Source: Planctomycetota bacterium (GTDB taxonomy: Bacteria; Planctomycetota; UBA11346). From it: DNA of 52,352 nucleotides. Below the pieces are notes generated by a model, which did not search any database, was not told the DNA's origin, and saw only the letters and a list, made by a program, of their open reading frames with translations. Shown here piece by piece: positions 31,326 through 40,726 of the stretch. Positions within the stretch are counted from its first letter, which is position 1; the number at the start of each line of letters is the position of its first letter. The DNA lies in the NCBI GenBank assembly GCA_023150565.1, contig JAKLKR010000012.1, forward strand, positions 1 to 52,352. The letters run 5' to 3'. A program made the translations under genes and the position numbers.

Positions 31326-32951
31326 ATGGCAAAACGTCTTGAGCAGATCGTCGCGATCGACGATGTCGCCCTCGCCACCGAGATGGAGCTGTGCCTCGGC
31401 GGCGACGCCGAGAAGCTCCTCCTCGCGTCCCTCGACGGCAACAACCGCAACGCCTTCGCCCCCCGCACCATCGTGACCGGCTTCGTGGTCGGCCGCCACA
31501 ACGACGACGTGGTCGTCGACATCGGCTACAAGTCCGAAGGCGTGGTCGCGGCCGAGGAGTTCAGCGAGGCCGAGCAGGGCGTCGGCTCCAAGGTCCAGGT
31601 GATGATCGTCGAGATCAAGCCGGCCGGCGACCTCGTCCTGTCCAAGCGCCAGGCCGACCTCCAGATCGGCTGGAACCAGGTCCTGGGCAACAACAAGGAA
31701 GGCGACCGCGTGCGCGGCCGCGTGGTGCGCAAGATCAAGGGCGGCCTGCTGGTCGACATCGGCGTGCCGGTGTTCCTGCCCGCGTCCCAGGTCGACCTGC
31801 GCCGCGCCCCCGACGTCGGCGAGTACATCGGCCAGGAGGTCGAGGCGGAAATCATCAAGATCGACGCCGAGCGCAAGAATATCGTGGTTTCGCGCCGCAA
31901 GGTGCTCGAAGAGGAGCGCAAGAAGAACCGCGAGAACCTGGTCAAGGAGCTGCACGTCGGCGATCTGCGCGAAGGCCAGGTCAAGAACATCACCGACTTC
32001 GGCGCGTTCATCGACCTCGGCGGCCTGGACGGCCTGCTGCACATCACCGACATGTCGTGGGGCCGCGTGAACCACCCCAGCGAGGTGGTCAGCATCGGTC
32101 AGAAGATCGAGGTGGTGGTGCTCGACTACGACGCCGAGCGCAACCGCATCAGCCTCGGCCTCAAGCAGAAGACCCGCAACCCGTGGGAAGACATCGGCGA
32201 GCGCTACCCGATCGGTTCGGTGCACGAAGGCACCGTGGTCAACCTGATGACCTACGGCGCGTTCGTGAAGCTCGAGGACGGCATCGAAGGCCTGGTCCAC
32301 ATCAGCGAGATGTCGTGGACCCGCCAGGTGGCCCACCCCAACGAGGTGCTCAAGGCCGGCGAGCGCGCCAAGGTCATGGTGCTCGAGATCGACCACGAGA
32401 AGCAGGAGATCAGCCTGGGCATGAAGCAGGCCGACTCCAACCCCTGGGACACCATCAAGGACAAGTACCCGGTCGGCGCCAAGGTGAAGGGCAAGGTCAA
32501 GAACCTGACCAACTACGGCGCCTTCATCGAGATCGAGGCCGGCATCGAGGGCCTGCTGCATGTCAACGACATCAGCTGGACCAAGAAGCTGACCCACCCC
32601 TCGTCCGAGCTGCAGAAGGACCAGGAGATCGACGCGGTGGTCATGGAGATCGACCGCGAGCGCCAGCGCATCAGCCTGGGCATGAAGCAGCTGACCCAGG
32701 ACCCCTGGCTCGACGAGATCCCGAAGAAGCTCAAGAAGGGCACCGTCATCGACGGCAAGGTCACCAAGGTGACCAACTTCGGCGTGTTCATCGAGATCCT
32801 CGACGGGCTCGAAGGCCTGCTGCACGTCACCGAGATGGACGACGGCCAGAAGGCCGAAGACCTCCAGCCCGAGCAGGCGGTCAAGGTCAAGGTCCTGAAC
32901 CTCGACGTCGAGACCCGCAAGATCGGGCTCTCGATGAAGGGCACCAAGTAA
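31326..32951 (+). CDS. rpsA: 30S ribosomal protein S1
   Basis: The 541-residue protein contains six S1 RNA-binding domains. The first two (about 45-110 and 125-195) are the divergent ribosome-binding ones (FVVGRHNDDVVVDIGYKSEG; GRVVRKIKGGLLVDIGVPVF). The last four are canonical, each with the G-x-V-x-x-x-x-x-F/Y-GAF-V-x-L core and GLLHI/GLVHI (about 215, 300, 388 and 474 onward), ending in LSMKGTK. It helps mRNAs bind to the 30S subunit. AGGAAA lies about 10 bases before the ATG at 31326. The frequent leaderless-type starts in this window are notable here because leaderless mRNAs are known not to need S1. It ends at a strong rho-independent terminator. Confidence 0.95.
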   Translation: MAKRLEQIVAIDDVALATEMELCLGGDAEKLLLASLDGNNRNAFAPRTIVTGFVVGRHNDDVVVDIGYKSEGVVAAEEFSEAEQGVGSKVQVMIVEIKPAGDLVLSKRQADLQIGWNQVLGNNKEGDRVRGRVVRKIKGGLLVDIGVPVFLPASQVDLRRAPDVGEYIGQEVEAEIIKIDAERKNIVVSRRKVLEEERKKNRENLVKELHVGDLREGQVKNITDFGAFIDLGGLDGLLHITDMSWGRVNHPSEVVSIGQKIEVVVLDYDAERNRISLGLKQKTRNPWEDIGERYPIGSVHEGTVVNLMTYGAFVKLEDGIEGLVHISEMSWTRQVAHPNEVLKAGERAKVMVLEIDHEKQEISLGMKQADSNPWDTIKDKYPVGAKVKGKVKNLTNYGAFIEIEAGIEGLLHVNDISWTKKLTHPSSELQKDQEIDAVVMEIDRERQRISLGMKQLTQDPWLDEIPKKLKKGTVIDGKVTKVTNFGVFIEILDGLEGLLHVTEMDDGQKAEDLQPEQAVKVKVLNLDVETRKIGLSMKGTK

Positions 32952-32968
32952 TCCCATCCGGGCCGAGG

Positions 32969-33000
32969 ACCCCGGTGCAGCAGCGCTGCGCCGGGGTTTT
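32969..33000 (+). terminator. rho-independent terminator after rpsA
   Basis: ACCCCGG (32969-32975) pairs with CCGGGGT (32991-32997), and inside this GCAGC pairs with GCTGC around an AGC loop, followed by a run of T. It lies 18 bases after the rpsA stop. Confidence 0.85.
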
Positions 33001-33021
33001 CCGTTTCAAGGAACCATCGCC

Positions 33022-33216
33022 ATGCGCATCAAGTCCGCCCTCCGCCTGCTGGCGCGCGATCCCGCGCTGTTCGCCTACTGGATGTCGACCGAATCGGCCG
33101 AGGACGTGATGCTGCGCAAGGCGGTGCTGGCCAAGGCCGGCGCCGATCCCAGCCCGGCGGCGGTGCGCAAGGCGATCGCGGTGCTGGCGGCGCGCTACCC
33201 CTACCGCCACCGCTGA
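33022..33216 (+). CDS. small hypothetical protein, 64 residues
   Basis: The product (MRIKSALRLLARDPALFAYW, then MSTESAEDVMLRKAVLAKAG... ending PYRHR) is basic and mostly helical. AAGGA lies 10 bases before the ATG, giving a good start. It comes 22 bp after the rpsA terminator, so it needs its own promoter, or it is read by leak-through. No family is recognised; size and charge allow an RNA- or ribosome-associated role, but nothing in the sequence proves it. Confidence 0.6.
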   Translation: MRIKSALRLLARDPALFAYWMSTESAEDVMLRKAVLAKAGADPSPAAVRKAIAVLAARYPYRHR

Positions 33217-33301
33217 GGGGAAGCCCGACCCACGCCCGGCGCATGCCGGGGTGCGTGGCTTGTGGATTCCAGCCCGGAGCGGCCGGCGCCATGATGGCAG
33301 C

Positions 33302-33715
33302 ATGTACCCTCCCGAGATCGTCGACCCCATCCGCGCCGATGTGCGCGCCATCGGCCTCACCGAGCTGACCACCCCGGCCGAGGTCGATGCCGCCCTGGCC
33401 CAGCCCGGCACCGCGCTGGTGCTGGTCAACAGCGTCTGCGGCTGCGCCGCCGGCGGCGCCCGCCCCGGCCTGCAGCGCGCCCTGCAGGGTGCAGCCGTGC
33501 GCCCGACGCGCAGCGTGACCGTGTTCGCCGGCGTCGACCGCGAGGCGACCGCGCGCGCACGCAGCCATTTCGCCGAATTCCCGCCCTCCAGCCCGAGCGC
33601 CGCCCTGATCAAGGACGGCGAGGTGGTGTGGTTCCTGCACCGCCACCAGATCGAGGGCCGCACCCCCGAGCAGATCGCGGAGTCGTTCCGCCAGGCCTTC
33701 GCCGCCCACTGCTGA
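33302..33715 (+). CDS. bacilliredoxin, BrxA/BrxB (YphP/YqiW) family
   Basis: The 137-residue protein contains VLVNSVCGCAAGGARPGLQRAL, the CGC active site of bacilliredoxins, and the family's later blocks VTVFAGVDREATARARSHFAEFPPSSPS and FLHRHQIEGRTPEQIAESF. In Bacillus these thioredoxin-fold proteins remove bacillithiol from oxidised proteins. Members are also common in bacteria outside the Firmicutes, where the thiol partner is less clear. It lies upstream of, and convergent with, the NO-response regulator gene, and fits a redox-stress neighbourhood. The ATG at 33302 has a -10-like CATGAT (33290-33295) 6 bases upstream and no ribosome site. Confidence 0.88.
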   Translation: MYPPEIVDPIRADVRAIGLTELTTPAEVDAALAQPGTALVLVNSVCGCAAGGARPGLQRALQGAAVRPTRSVTVFAGVDREATARARSHFAEFPPSSPSAALIKDGEVVWFLHRHQIEGRTPEQIAESFRQAFAAHC

Positions 33716-33757
33716 GGGCGCCGGGGGCCGGCAGGGCCCTGATCCGCCCGCTGATCC

Positions 33758-35282
<1,525 letters not shown>

Positions 35283-35310
35283 GGGGTATAATCGAAAAGA
35301 GCCGATAAAC

Positions 35311-35349
35311 TCAATATGAATATCAATCGGACCTAATCATTATGAATAT
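35311..35349. promoter_or_regulatory. two 13-bp direct repeats, candidate NorR sites
   Basis: TCAATATGAATAT (35311-35323) and TCATTATGAATAT (35337-35349) differ at one base and lie 26 bp apart, 40-80 bp upstream of the sigma-54-type promoter. This is the place where an enhancer-binding protein would sit. Each contains a partial dyad (ATAT/ATTCAT). The sites also overlap the region upstream of norR itself. Confidence 0.5.
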
Positions 35350-35388
35350 ATAAGCTGTAAGTGCTTGATGGGAAATGTTGTCAAGTCG

Positions 35389-35402
35389 GGCATGGGATGT
35401 GC
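35389..35402 (+). promoter_or_regulatory. sigma-54-type promoter for the NO-defence genes
   Basis: GGGCATGGGATGTGC contains the invariant GG (35389-35390) and GC (35401-35402) ten bases apart, and matches 8 of the 11 specified bases of TGGCACG-N4-TTGC. Transcription would start near 35414, and GAGG precedes the ATG at 35438. It fits control by the divergent NorR. Confidence 0.5.
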
Positions 35403-35437
35403 CTTGTCCTCGGCCAACTCCCCCAGCCGAGGTTCCC

Positions 35438-36094
35438 ATGCCGTCCTGCCACGACCATCTTCCCCCTGTCGACTGCGACCGCGTCAGCGCGGTCAGCATC
35501 CTCTCCGGCGAGCACCGGGTGATCCTGCAGGTCCTTGCCGCCCTGGAGGCGATGGCGGTGCGCAGCGCCGCCGGCGACCTGCCGGCCGCCGATGCCCGCG
35601 ATGCCCTGGAGGTGCTGCGCACCTTCGCCGACAAATGCCACCACGGGAAGGAGGAGGACATCCTCTTCCCCGCCCTCGAGGCCCAGGTCCCCGGCTTCGG
35701 CCCGACCCAGGTGATGCGCGCCGAGCATGTCGAGGGCCGCGCCCTGATCCGCGCCATGGGCGAGGCGCTGGCCGCCGGCGGCGCCGCCACCTTCGCCGAT
35801 GCGGCACGTGGCTACGTCGACCTGCTGCGCGCCCACATCGGCAAGGAGGACGACATCCTCTTCCGCATCGCCCAGGAGATGCTCGGTCCCGAGCAGGATG
35901 CCGCCATCCTCGACGCCTACCGCCGCATCGAGCACGACGACATGGGCGACGGCACCCATTTCCGCATGCTCGCCATCGCCGATCGCCTGGCCGGCACCTA
36001 CGGCGTGGCGCGCGCCAGCGACGATGCGCAGACCATGGCCCTGCTCACCGCGGTGTGCGGCTGCAGGCACGGCGCCAACCCCATCCATGCCTGA
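35438..36094 (+). CDS. hemerythrin-like (HHE) di-iron protein
   Basis: The 218-residue protein has a four-helix hemerythrin domain (about 20-155) with its ligand set: ILSGEHRVI, DKCHHGKEEDILF, MRAEHVEGR and LLRAHIGKEDDILF, which together give His/Glu/Asp ligands for a di-iron centre. Such proteins bind oxygen or nitric oxide and are often induced with NO reductases. The C-terminal part (DDMGDGTHFRMLAIADRL..., then TAVCGCRHGANPIHA) is an extension with a C-x-C-x-H cluster that could bind another metal. It is the first gene behind the sigma-54-type promoter, and GAGG 7 bases upstream supports the ATG at 35438. The downstream genes are an RIC-like fragment and a quinol NO reductase. Confidence 0.85.
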   Translation: MPSCHDHLPPVDCDRVSAVSILSGEHRVILQVLAALEAMAVRSAAGDLPAADARDALEVLRTFADKCHHGKEEDILFPALEAQVPGFGPTQVMRAEHVEGRALIRAMGEALAAGGAATFADAARGYVDLLRAHIGKEDDILFRIAQEMLGPEQDAAILDAYRRIEHDDMGDGTHFRMLAIADRLAGTYGVARASDDAQTMALLTAVCGCRHGANPIHA

Positions 36095-36107
36095 ACGGAG
36101 CCATGCC

Positions 36108-36413
36108 ATGACCACCACCGCATCCCCCGTCTGGCGCGACCAGCTCGCGCCGCTGCGCTACCTCGCCGCCAAGGTCGCCCGCGTGCACGGCGGCAGCCAT
36201 CCCGCCATGGCCACCCTGGCCGAGGTCGTCGCCACCCTGGCCGACAGCCAGGCCGGCGACCACGCCGCGCATGCCGCCCTCGGCCGCCGGCTGGGCGAGC
36301 TGACCGGCGGCTTCCGGCCGTGGAGCGGCGCCTGCGCCTCGGTCCACCAGCTCTTCCTCGGCCTGGCGGCGGTGGCCGCGGCCCTGCCGGCCGCCGGCGC
36401 GGAGCAGGCATGA
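36108..36413 (+). CDS. RIC/YtfE-like short protein lacking di-iron ligands
   Basis: The 101-residue protein has blocks that resemble the middle of RIC (YtfE/ScdA) iron-centre repair proteins: YLAAKVARVHGGSHPAMATL (compare 'ltrkVa.vHG..HpeL') and WSGACASVHQLFLGLAAV (compare 'p.gACntyraLyagLa.l'). In RIC proteins each block is followed by a His-Glu segment that binds iron (HxxxEExxLFP; HxHLENNxLFP). Here these are absent: after the first block comes DSQAGDHAAHAAL and the chain ends soon after the second. It could be a shrunken, non-catalytic partner of the hemerythrin. It lies 13 bp after that gene and overlaps norB by ATGA, so it is translated as part of the operon. Confidence 0.55.
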   Translation: MTTTASPVWRDQLAPLRYLAAKVARVHGGSHPAMATLAEVVATLADSQAGDHAAHAALGRRLGELTGGFRPWSGACASVHQLFLGLAAVAAALPAAGAEQA

Positions 36414-38677
36414 ACCGCAACCTGTGGCTGTTCCTCCTCCTCACCGTGGGGGCGACCTTCCTGCTGCTGGGGTTCTTCGGCCGCGAGGTCTACCGCCAGG
36501 CGCCGCCGCTGCCCAACCGGGTGGTCACCCCCGACGGCCGCGTGCTGTTCACCCAGGACGACATCCTCACCGGCCAGCAGGTCTACCAGTCGATCGGCGG
36601 CCAGCAGGTGGGCACGGTATGGGGCCACGGCGCCTACGTCGCCCCCGACTGGTCCGCCGACCAGCTGCACCGCGAGATCACCGGTCTGCTCGACCTGTGG
36701 GCGCAGCGCGAGGCGCAGCGGCCCTATGCCGGCCTCGACGGTGAGCGCCAGGCCGCCCTGCGCGAGCGGGTCACGCGCGCCATGCGCACCAACACCTGGG
36801 ATGCCGCCAGCGGCGATGTCACCGTGTCCGCCGACCGCGCGCTGGTGATGGCCCAGGTCGCCGGCCACTACGACGCCCTGTTCGGCGCCAGCGACGAGCC
36901 GGCGGTGATCAAGCTGCGCGACGCCTACGCCCTGCAGGATCGCGCCATACCCGACCCCAGGCGCCGCATCCAGCTCACCGCGTTCTTCTGGTGGACGGCG
37001 TGGAGCTGCGGCACGGAGCGTCCGGGCAACACCGTCACCTACACCAACAACTGGCCGCATGAGCCGCTGATCGGCAACCTGCCGTCGAGCGCCAACCTGC
37101 TGTGGTCGATCATCTCGGTGGTGGTGCTGATCGCCGCCATCGGCGCCCTGGTGTACTGGCAGTCCTACCACCAGGAGGAGGAGCGCCTGGCGGCGCCGAC
37201 GCGCGATCCGCTCGACGGCACCGCCCTCACCCCCTCGATGAAGGCCACCCTCGCCTACGGAGGGGCGGTGATCGCCCTGTTCCTGGCCCAGATCGGCTTC
37301 GGCATCCTGACCGCCCACTACGGGGTCGAAGGACGGGGGTTCTACGGCTTCGACCTGTCGGTCTGGCTGCCCTACGCCGTCACCCGCACCTGGCACATCC
37401 AGCTCGGCATCTTCTGGATCGCCACCGCCTTCCTCGCCGCCGGCCTGTTCCTCGCCCCGGTGGTGGGCGGGCGCGAGCCGCGCTTCCAGGCCGCCGGGGT
37501 GTGGTTCCTGCTCGTCGCACTGGTGGTGATCGTGGTCGGATCGCTGGCCGGCGAATGGTCGTCGATCATGCAGCGCATGGGCCTGGACGCCGGCTTCTGG
37601 TTCGGCCACCAGGGCTACGAATATGTCGACCTGGGGCGCTTCTGGCAGCTCTTCCTCATCGTCGGCCTGGTGCTGTGGCTGGGCCTGATGGTGCGCGGGC
37701 TGTGGCCGGCGCTGACCGCCCCGGTGGCGGCCGGCGATCCCGAAGGCCAGAGCCGCAAGCAGCTGCTCGCGCTGTTCGTGGGATCCTCGGTGGCGATCGG
37801 GCTGTTCTACGGCGCCGGCCTGATGTACGGCGCCCGCACCCACATGTCGGTGATGGAATACTGGCGCTGGTGGGTGGTCCATCTCTGGGTCGAAGGCTTC
37901 TTCGAGGTCTTCGCCACGGTGGCGATCAGCTTCATCTTCACCCGCCTGGGGCTGGTGAGCGCCCGCTCGGCCACCCGCGCGGTGCTGTTCGCCACCGCCA
38001 TCTTCCTGCTCGGCGGCATCCCCGGCACCTTCCACCACCTCTATTTCAGCGGCACCCCGGTGTCGATCATGGCCATCGGTGCGGTGTTCTCGGCCCTGGA
38101 GGTGGTGCCGCTGGTGCTGGTCGGGCATGAGGCGTGGAAGAACCGCCAGCTCGGCCAGGCGGCGCCCTGGGCGGCCGCCTACCGCTGGCCGATCGCCTGC
38201 TTCCTGGCAGTGGCGTTCTGGAACCTGGTCGGCGCCGGGGTGTTCGGCTTCCTGATCAACCCGCCGATCGCGCTCTACTACCTGCAGGGCCTCAACACCA
38301 CGCCGGTGCATGGCCATACCGCCCTCTTCGGGGTCTACGGCATGCTCTCGATCGGCATGGTGCTGTTCATCTTCCGCCGGGCGACCGCGGGCCGGGAATG
38401 GAAGGACGGCGCCCTCCGCCTGGCCTTCTGGTCGCTCAACATCGGCCTGGCGCTGATGGTGCTGCTGTCGCTGCTCCCGGTCGGGCTGTGGCAGGCGCAC
38501 GAGAGCATCGAGCGTGGCCTGTGGTCGGCTCGCTCGGCGGAATTCATGCAGCAGGACGCCATGCAGACCCTGCGCTGGCTGCGGGCGGTGGGCGACACCA
38601 TCTTCGCCGTCGGCGGCGCCGCCCTGGCCTGGTTCGCGCTCGGGCTGTGGACGGGCTGGTCGATCCGCAAGGGGTGA
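36410..38677 (+). CDS. norB: quinol-dependent nitric oxide reductase (qNOR)
   Basis: The 755-residue membrane enzyme reduces two NO to N2O with electrons from quinol. The N-terminal extension typical of qNOR (about 1-210, with TGQQVYQSIGGQQVGTVWGHG and FFWWTAWSCGTERPG) replaces the NorC cytochrome subunit and has no haem c motif. Then come 12-13 membrane helices of the haem-copper oxidase fold: haem ligand region TRTWHIQL, FeB ligands in HLWVEGFFEVFATV (with the Glu specific to NO reductases) and GTFHHLYFSG, and the haem His pair in HGHTALFGVYGM. All expected ligands are present, so it should be active. The ATG at 36410 overlaps the previous stop (ATGA). It ends 18 bp from the convergent flx gene. 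Confidence 0.94.
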   Translation: MNRNLWLFLLLTVGATFLLLGFFGREVYRQAPPLPNRVVTPDGRVLFTQDDILTGQQVYQSIGGQQVGTVWGHGAYVAPDWSADQLHREITGLLDLWAQREAQRPYAGLDGERQAALRERVTRAMRTNTWDAASGDVTVSADRALVMAQVAGHYDALFGASDEPAVIKLRDAYALQDRAIPDPRRRIQLTAFFWWTAWSCGTERPGNTVTYTNNWPHEPLIGNLPSSANLLWSIISVVVLIAAIGALVYWQSYHQEEERLAAPTRDPLDGTALTPSMKATLAYGGAVIALFLAQIGFGILTAHYGVEGRGFYGFDLSVWLPYAVTRTWHIQLGIFWIATAFLAAGLFLAPVVGGREPRFQAAGVWFLLVALVVIVVGSLAGEWSSIMQRMGLDAGFWFGHQGYEYVDLGRFWQLFLIVGLVLWLGLMVRGLWPALTAPVAAGDPEGQSRKQLLALFVGSSVAIGLFYGAGLMYGARTHMSVMEYWRWWVVHLWVEGFFEVFATVAISFIFTRLGLVSARSATRAVLFATAIFLLGGIPGTFHHLYFSGTPVSIMAIGAVFSALEVVPLVLVGHEAWKNRQLGQAAPWAAAYRWPIACFLAVAFWNLVGAGVFGFLINPPIALYYLQGLNTTPVHGHTALFGVYGMLSIGMVLFIFRRATAGREWKDGALRLAFWSLNIGLALMVLLSLLPVGLWQAHESIERGLWSARSAEFMQQDAMQTLRWLRAVGDTIFAVGGAALAWFALGLWTGWSIRKG

Positions 38678-38695
38678 AGCGCCTGGCGCCCGGGC

Positions 38696-40726
38696 CTACA
38701 GCTCGGGCGGCAGGCGGGCGATCTCGGCGGCGGTGAACACCGGGCCCTCCTTGCACACGTACACCGGGCCGACGTTGCAGCGGCCGCACTTGCCGATGCC
38801 GCACTTCATGCGGTTTTCCAGGGTGGTGTAGACGTCGTCGGGGGCGAAGCCGACCTTCTTGAGCACCTGCATGGTGAAGTTGATCATCACCGGCGGACCG
38901 CACAGCACCGCCACCGTGTCGGCCGGGCTGGGCTTCACCGCCTCGACCAGCTGGGGCACGAAGGCGGTACGGCGGCGCTGGGCGGGGTCGAGCACGGTGG
39001 CGCCCGGCTCAGCCTGGTTGATCGCCGGCCAGCCCTCGGCCGCGGCCTGGTCGCTCAGGTCCTTGCCGTCCGCGCGTGGCTTCCAGTCGATGCCCAGCCA
39101 CAGGTTGACGTCGTCGCGGCGCTCCCATTCCGCCAGCTCGTCCTGGTAGACCAGGTCGCGCGGGGTGCGGGCGCCGTAGACGATGGTGATGTCGCGGTAG
39201 TCGGCCCGGTGGTCGAGGCACCACTGGATGACGCAGCGCATCGGAGGCAGGGCGATGCCGCCGGCGATGAACAGCAGGTGCTTGCCCTTCCAGCGCTCGA
39301 CCGGGAAGCGGTTGCCGTAGGGGCCGCGGAAGCCCATCAGGTCGCCGACATCCAGCCGGCGCAGGGCGCGGGTGACGCGTCCGGCCTGGCGGAAGGTGCA
39401 TTCGATGTAGCCGCTGCGCGAGGGCGACGAGGCGATGCAGAAGGTGCTCTCGCCCTCACCGAAGGCGCTGTACAGGCCGAACTGCCCGACCTGGAACGAG
39501 AAGCCGGTGGCCTGCTCGGGATCGGCGAACTCCAGGCGCAGGGTGCGCACGTCGGGGGTCTCGTCGCGCACCTGGACGATGCGCATGCGGTACGGGCGGT
39601 AGGGGTTGTCCTGCGCCTGGGTCACCGCCACCGCCGGGCCGGCGGTGGGCATCGGCACGGTCGGTCCGGCCGCGGCCTGGGCCCCCTCGGCCACCACCTG
39701 GAGGTCGGCGAGCATGTCCATGCCGGCCGGGCACAGGCGCAGGCAGCGCCCGCAGCCGGTGCACAGGGTGCGGTCGAACTTCTCGGGGAAGTAGCGGAAC
39801 TTGTGGTTGAGGCGCTGGCGCCAGCGGGTGCCCTGGTCGGGGCGCGGGTTGTGGCCGGAGGTGTGCAGGGTGAAGTGCGGGAAGGCGCAGGCGTCCCAGT
39901 TCTTCTGCCGCACCCCCTGGCAGCCGCACATCTCCTCCTGGATGTCGAAGCAGTGGCACACCGGGCACGAGAAGGCGCAGGTGCCGCAGGCCAGGCACGA
40001 GCGCGAGACCTTCTCCCACAGCTTGTCGCCGAAGCGCGCGGCGAGGCCGGCGCGCGCCTGTTCGGGGTCGAAGCGCACCGGCACCGCCGCCCGCGCGTCG
40101 GCGCGGGTGCGGGCGAGCGCCGCCGGATCGGCGGGCGCGCCGGCGGCGCCGGCGAGGGCGAGCAGGCGTTCGCCCTCGTCGCTGTTGGCCTCGGCGGCGA
40201 AGCTGCCCTCCGCCAGCGGGGTGAGGGTCACGTCGCCGATGCCGGTGCCGGAGGGGTCGGTGCCCACCGAGGTGCAGAAGCACGCTTCGTCCACCGCCTT
40301 GGTGCAGCCCAGCACCACCAGGGCGAGACGGGCGCGGCGATTCTCGAAGAAGGGGTCGTGCCAGTCCCAGCCGAACAGCGGGGCGAGGATCTCGGGCGCC
40401 AGGGCGTCGCAGGCGCGCACCCCGAACAGCACGGTCCGGGTCTGGTCGGCGTCGGGATCGCTGACCGTCCACTCCTGGCCCTTGCGCTCGAGCCTGAGGA
40501 TCGGCTCGGTGCGCGGGAACCAGGTGGCCTTGGGGCTCTGGTGCGGCAGGCCCTCGCCCAGCCCGGAGGGGATGCCGCCGGCGGCGAGTTCCTGGTAGTC
40601 GACTCCGGTGGCGCCGGCCACCGGGGCGACCACCCGCCGGCCATCGGCGATCAGGGCGGCACACCAGGTGTCGAGGGCGGCGCGGGAGAGGATGGTCGCG
40701 GGACGGGAGGCGGTGGTGGCGGTCAT
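38696..40726 (-). CDS. fused iron-sulfur/flavoprotein Flx subunit (FlxB-like + FlxA-like)
   Basis: The 676-residue protein joins two modules usually encoded separately. Residues about 1-350 resemble the AsrA/HydB type: an N-terminal domain (FGVRACDALAPEILAPLF, ALVVLGCTKAVDEACFCTSVG) and two ferredoxin clusters (CLACGTCAFSCPVCHCFD; CTGCGRCLRLCPAGMDM). Residues about 380-676 are a ferredoxin-NAD(P) reductase-like domain: FAD-binding FCIASSPSRSGYIECTFR, NAD-binding LLFIAGGIALPPMRC, VLCGPPVMI and a C-terminal 2Fe-2S site CGIGKCGRCNVGPVYVC. In FlxABCD-HdrABC complexes FlxA oxidises NADH and passes electrons through iron-sulfur subunits to HdrA. The fusion should do this in one chain. It is the last gene of the hdr-flx operon and overlaps the upstream gene by ATGA. 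Confidence 0.85.
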   Translation of the reverse strand: MTATTASRPATILSRAALDTWCAALIADGRRVVAPVAGATGVDYQELAAGGIPSGLGEGLPHQSPKATWFPRTEPILRLERKGQEWTVSDPDADQTRTVLFGVRACDALAPEILAPLFGWDWHDPFFENRRARLALVVLGCTKAVDEACFCTSVGTDPSGTGIGDVTLTPLAEGSFAAEANSDEGERLLALAGAAGAPADPAALARTRADARAAVPVRFDPEQARAGLAARFGDKLWEKVSRSCLACGTCAFSCPVCHCFDIQEEMCGCQGVRQKNWDACAFPHFTLHTSGHNPRPDQGTRWRQRLNHKFRYFPEKFDRTLCTGCGRCLRLCPAGMDMLADLQVVAEGAQAAAGPTVPMPTAGPAVAVTQAQDNPYRPYRMRIVQVRDETPDVRTLRLEFADPEQATGFSFQVGQFGLYSAFGEGESTFCIASSPSRSGYIECTFRQAGRVTRALRRLDVGDLMGFRGPYGNRFPVERWKGKHLLFIAGGIALPPMRCVIQWCLDHRADYRDITIVYGARTPRDLVYQDELAEWERRDDVNLWLGIDWKPRADGKDLSDQAAAEGWPAINQAEPGATVLDPAQRRRTAFVPQLVEAVKPSPADTVAVLCGPPVMINFTMQVLKKVGFAPDDVYTTLENRMKCGIGKCGRCNVGPVYVCKEGPVFTAAEIARLPPEL

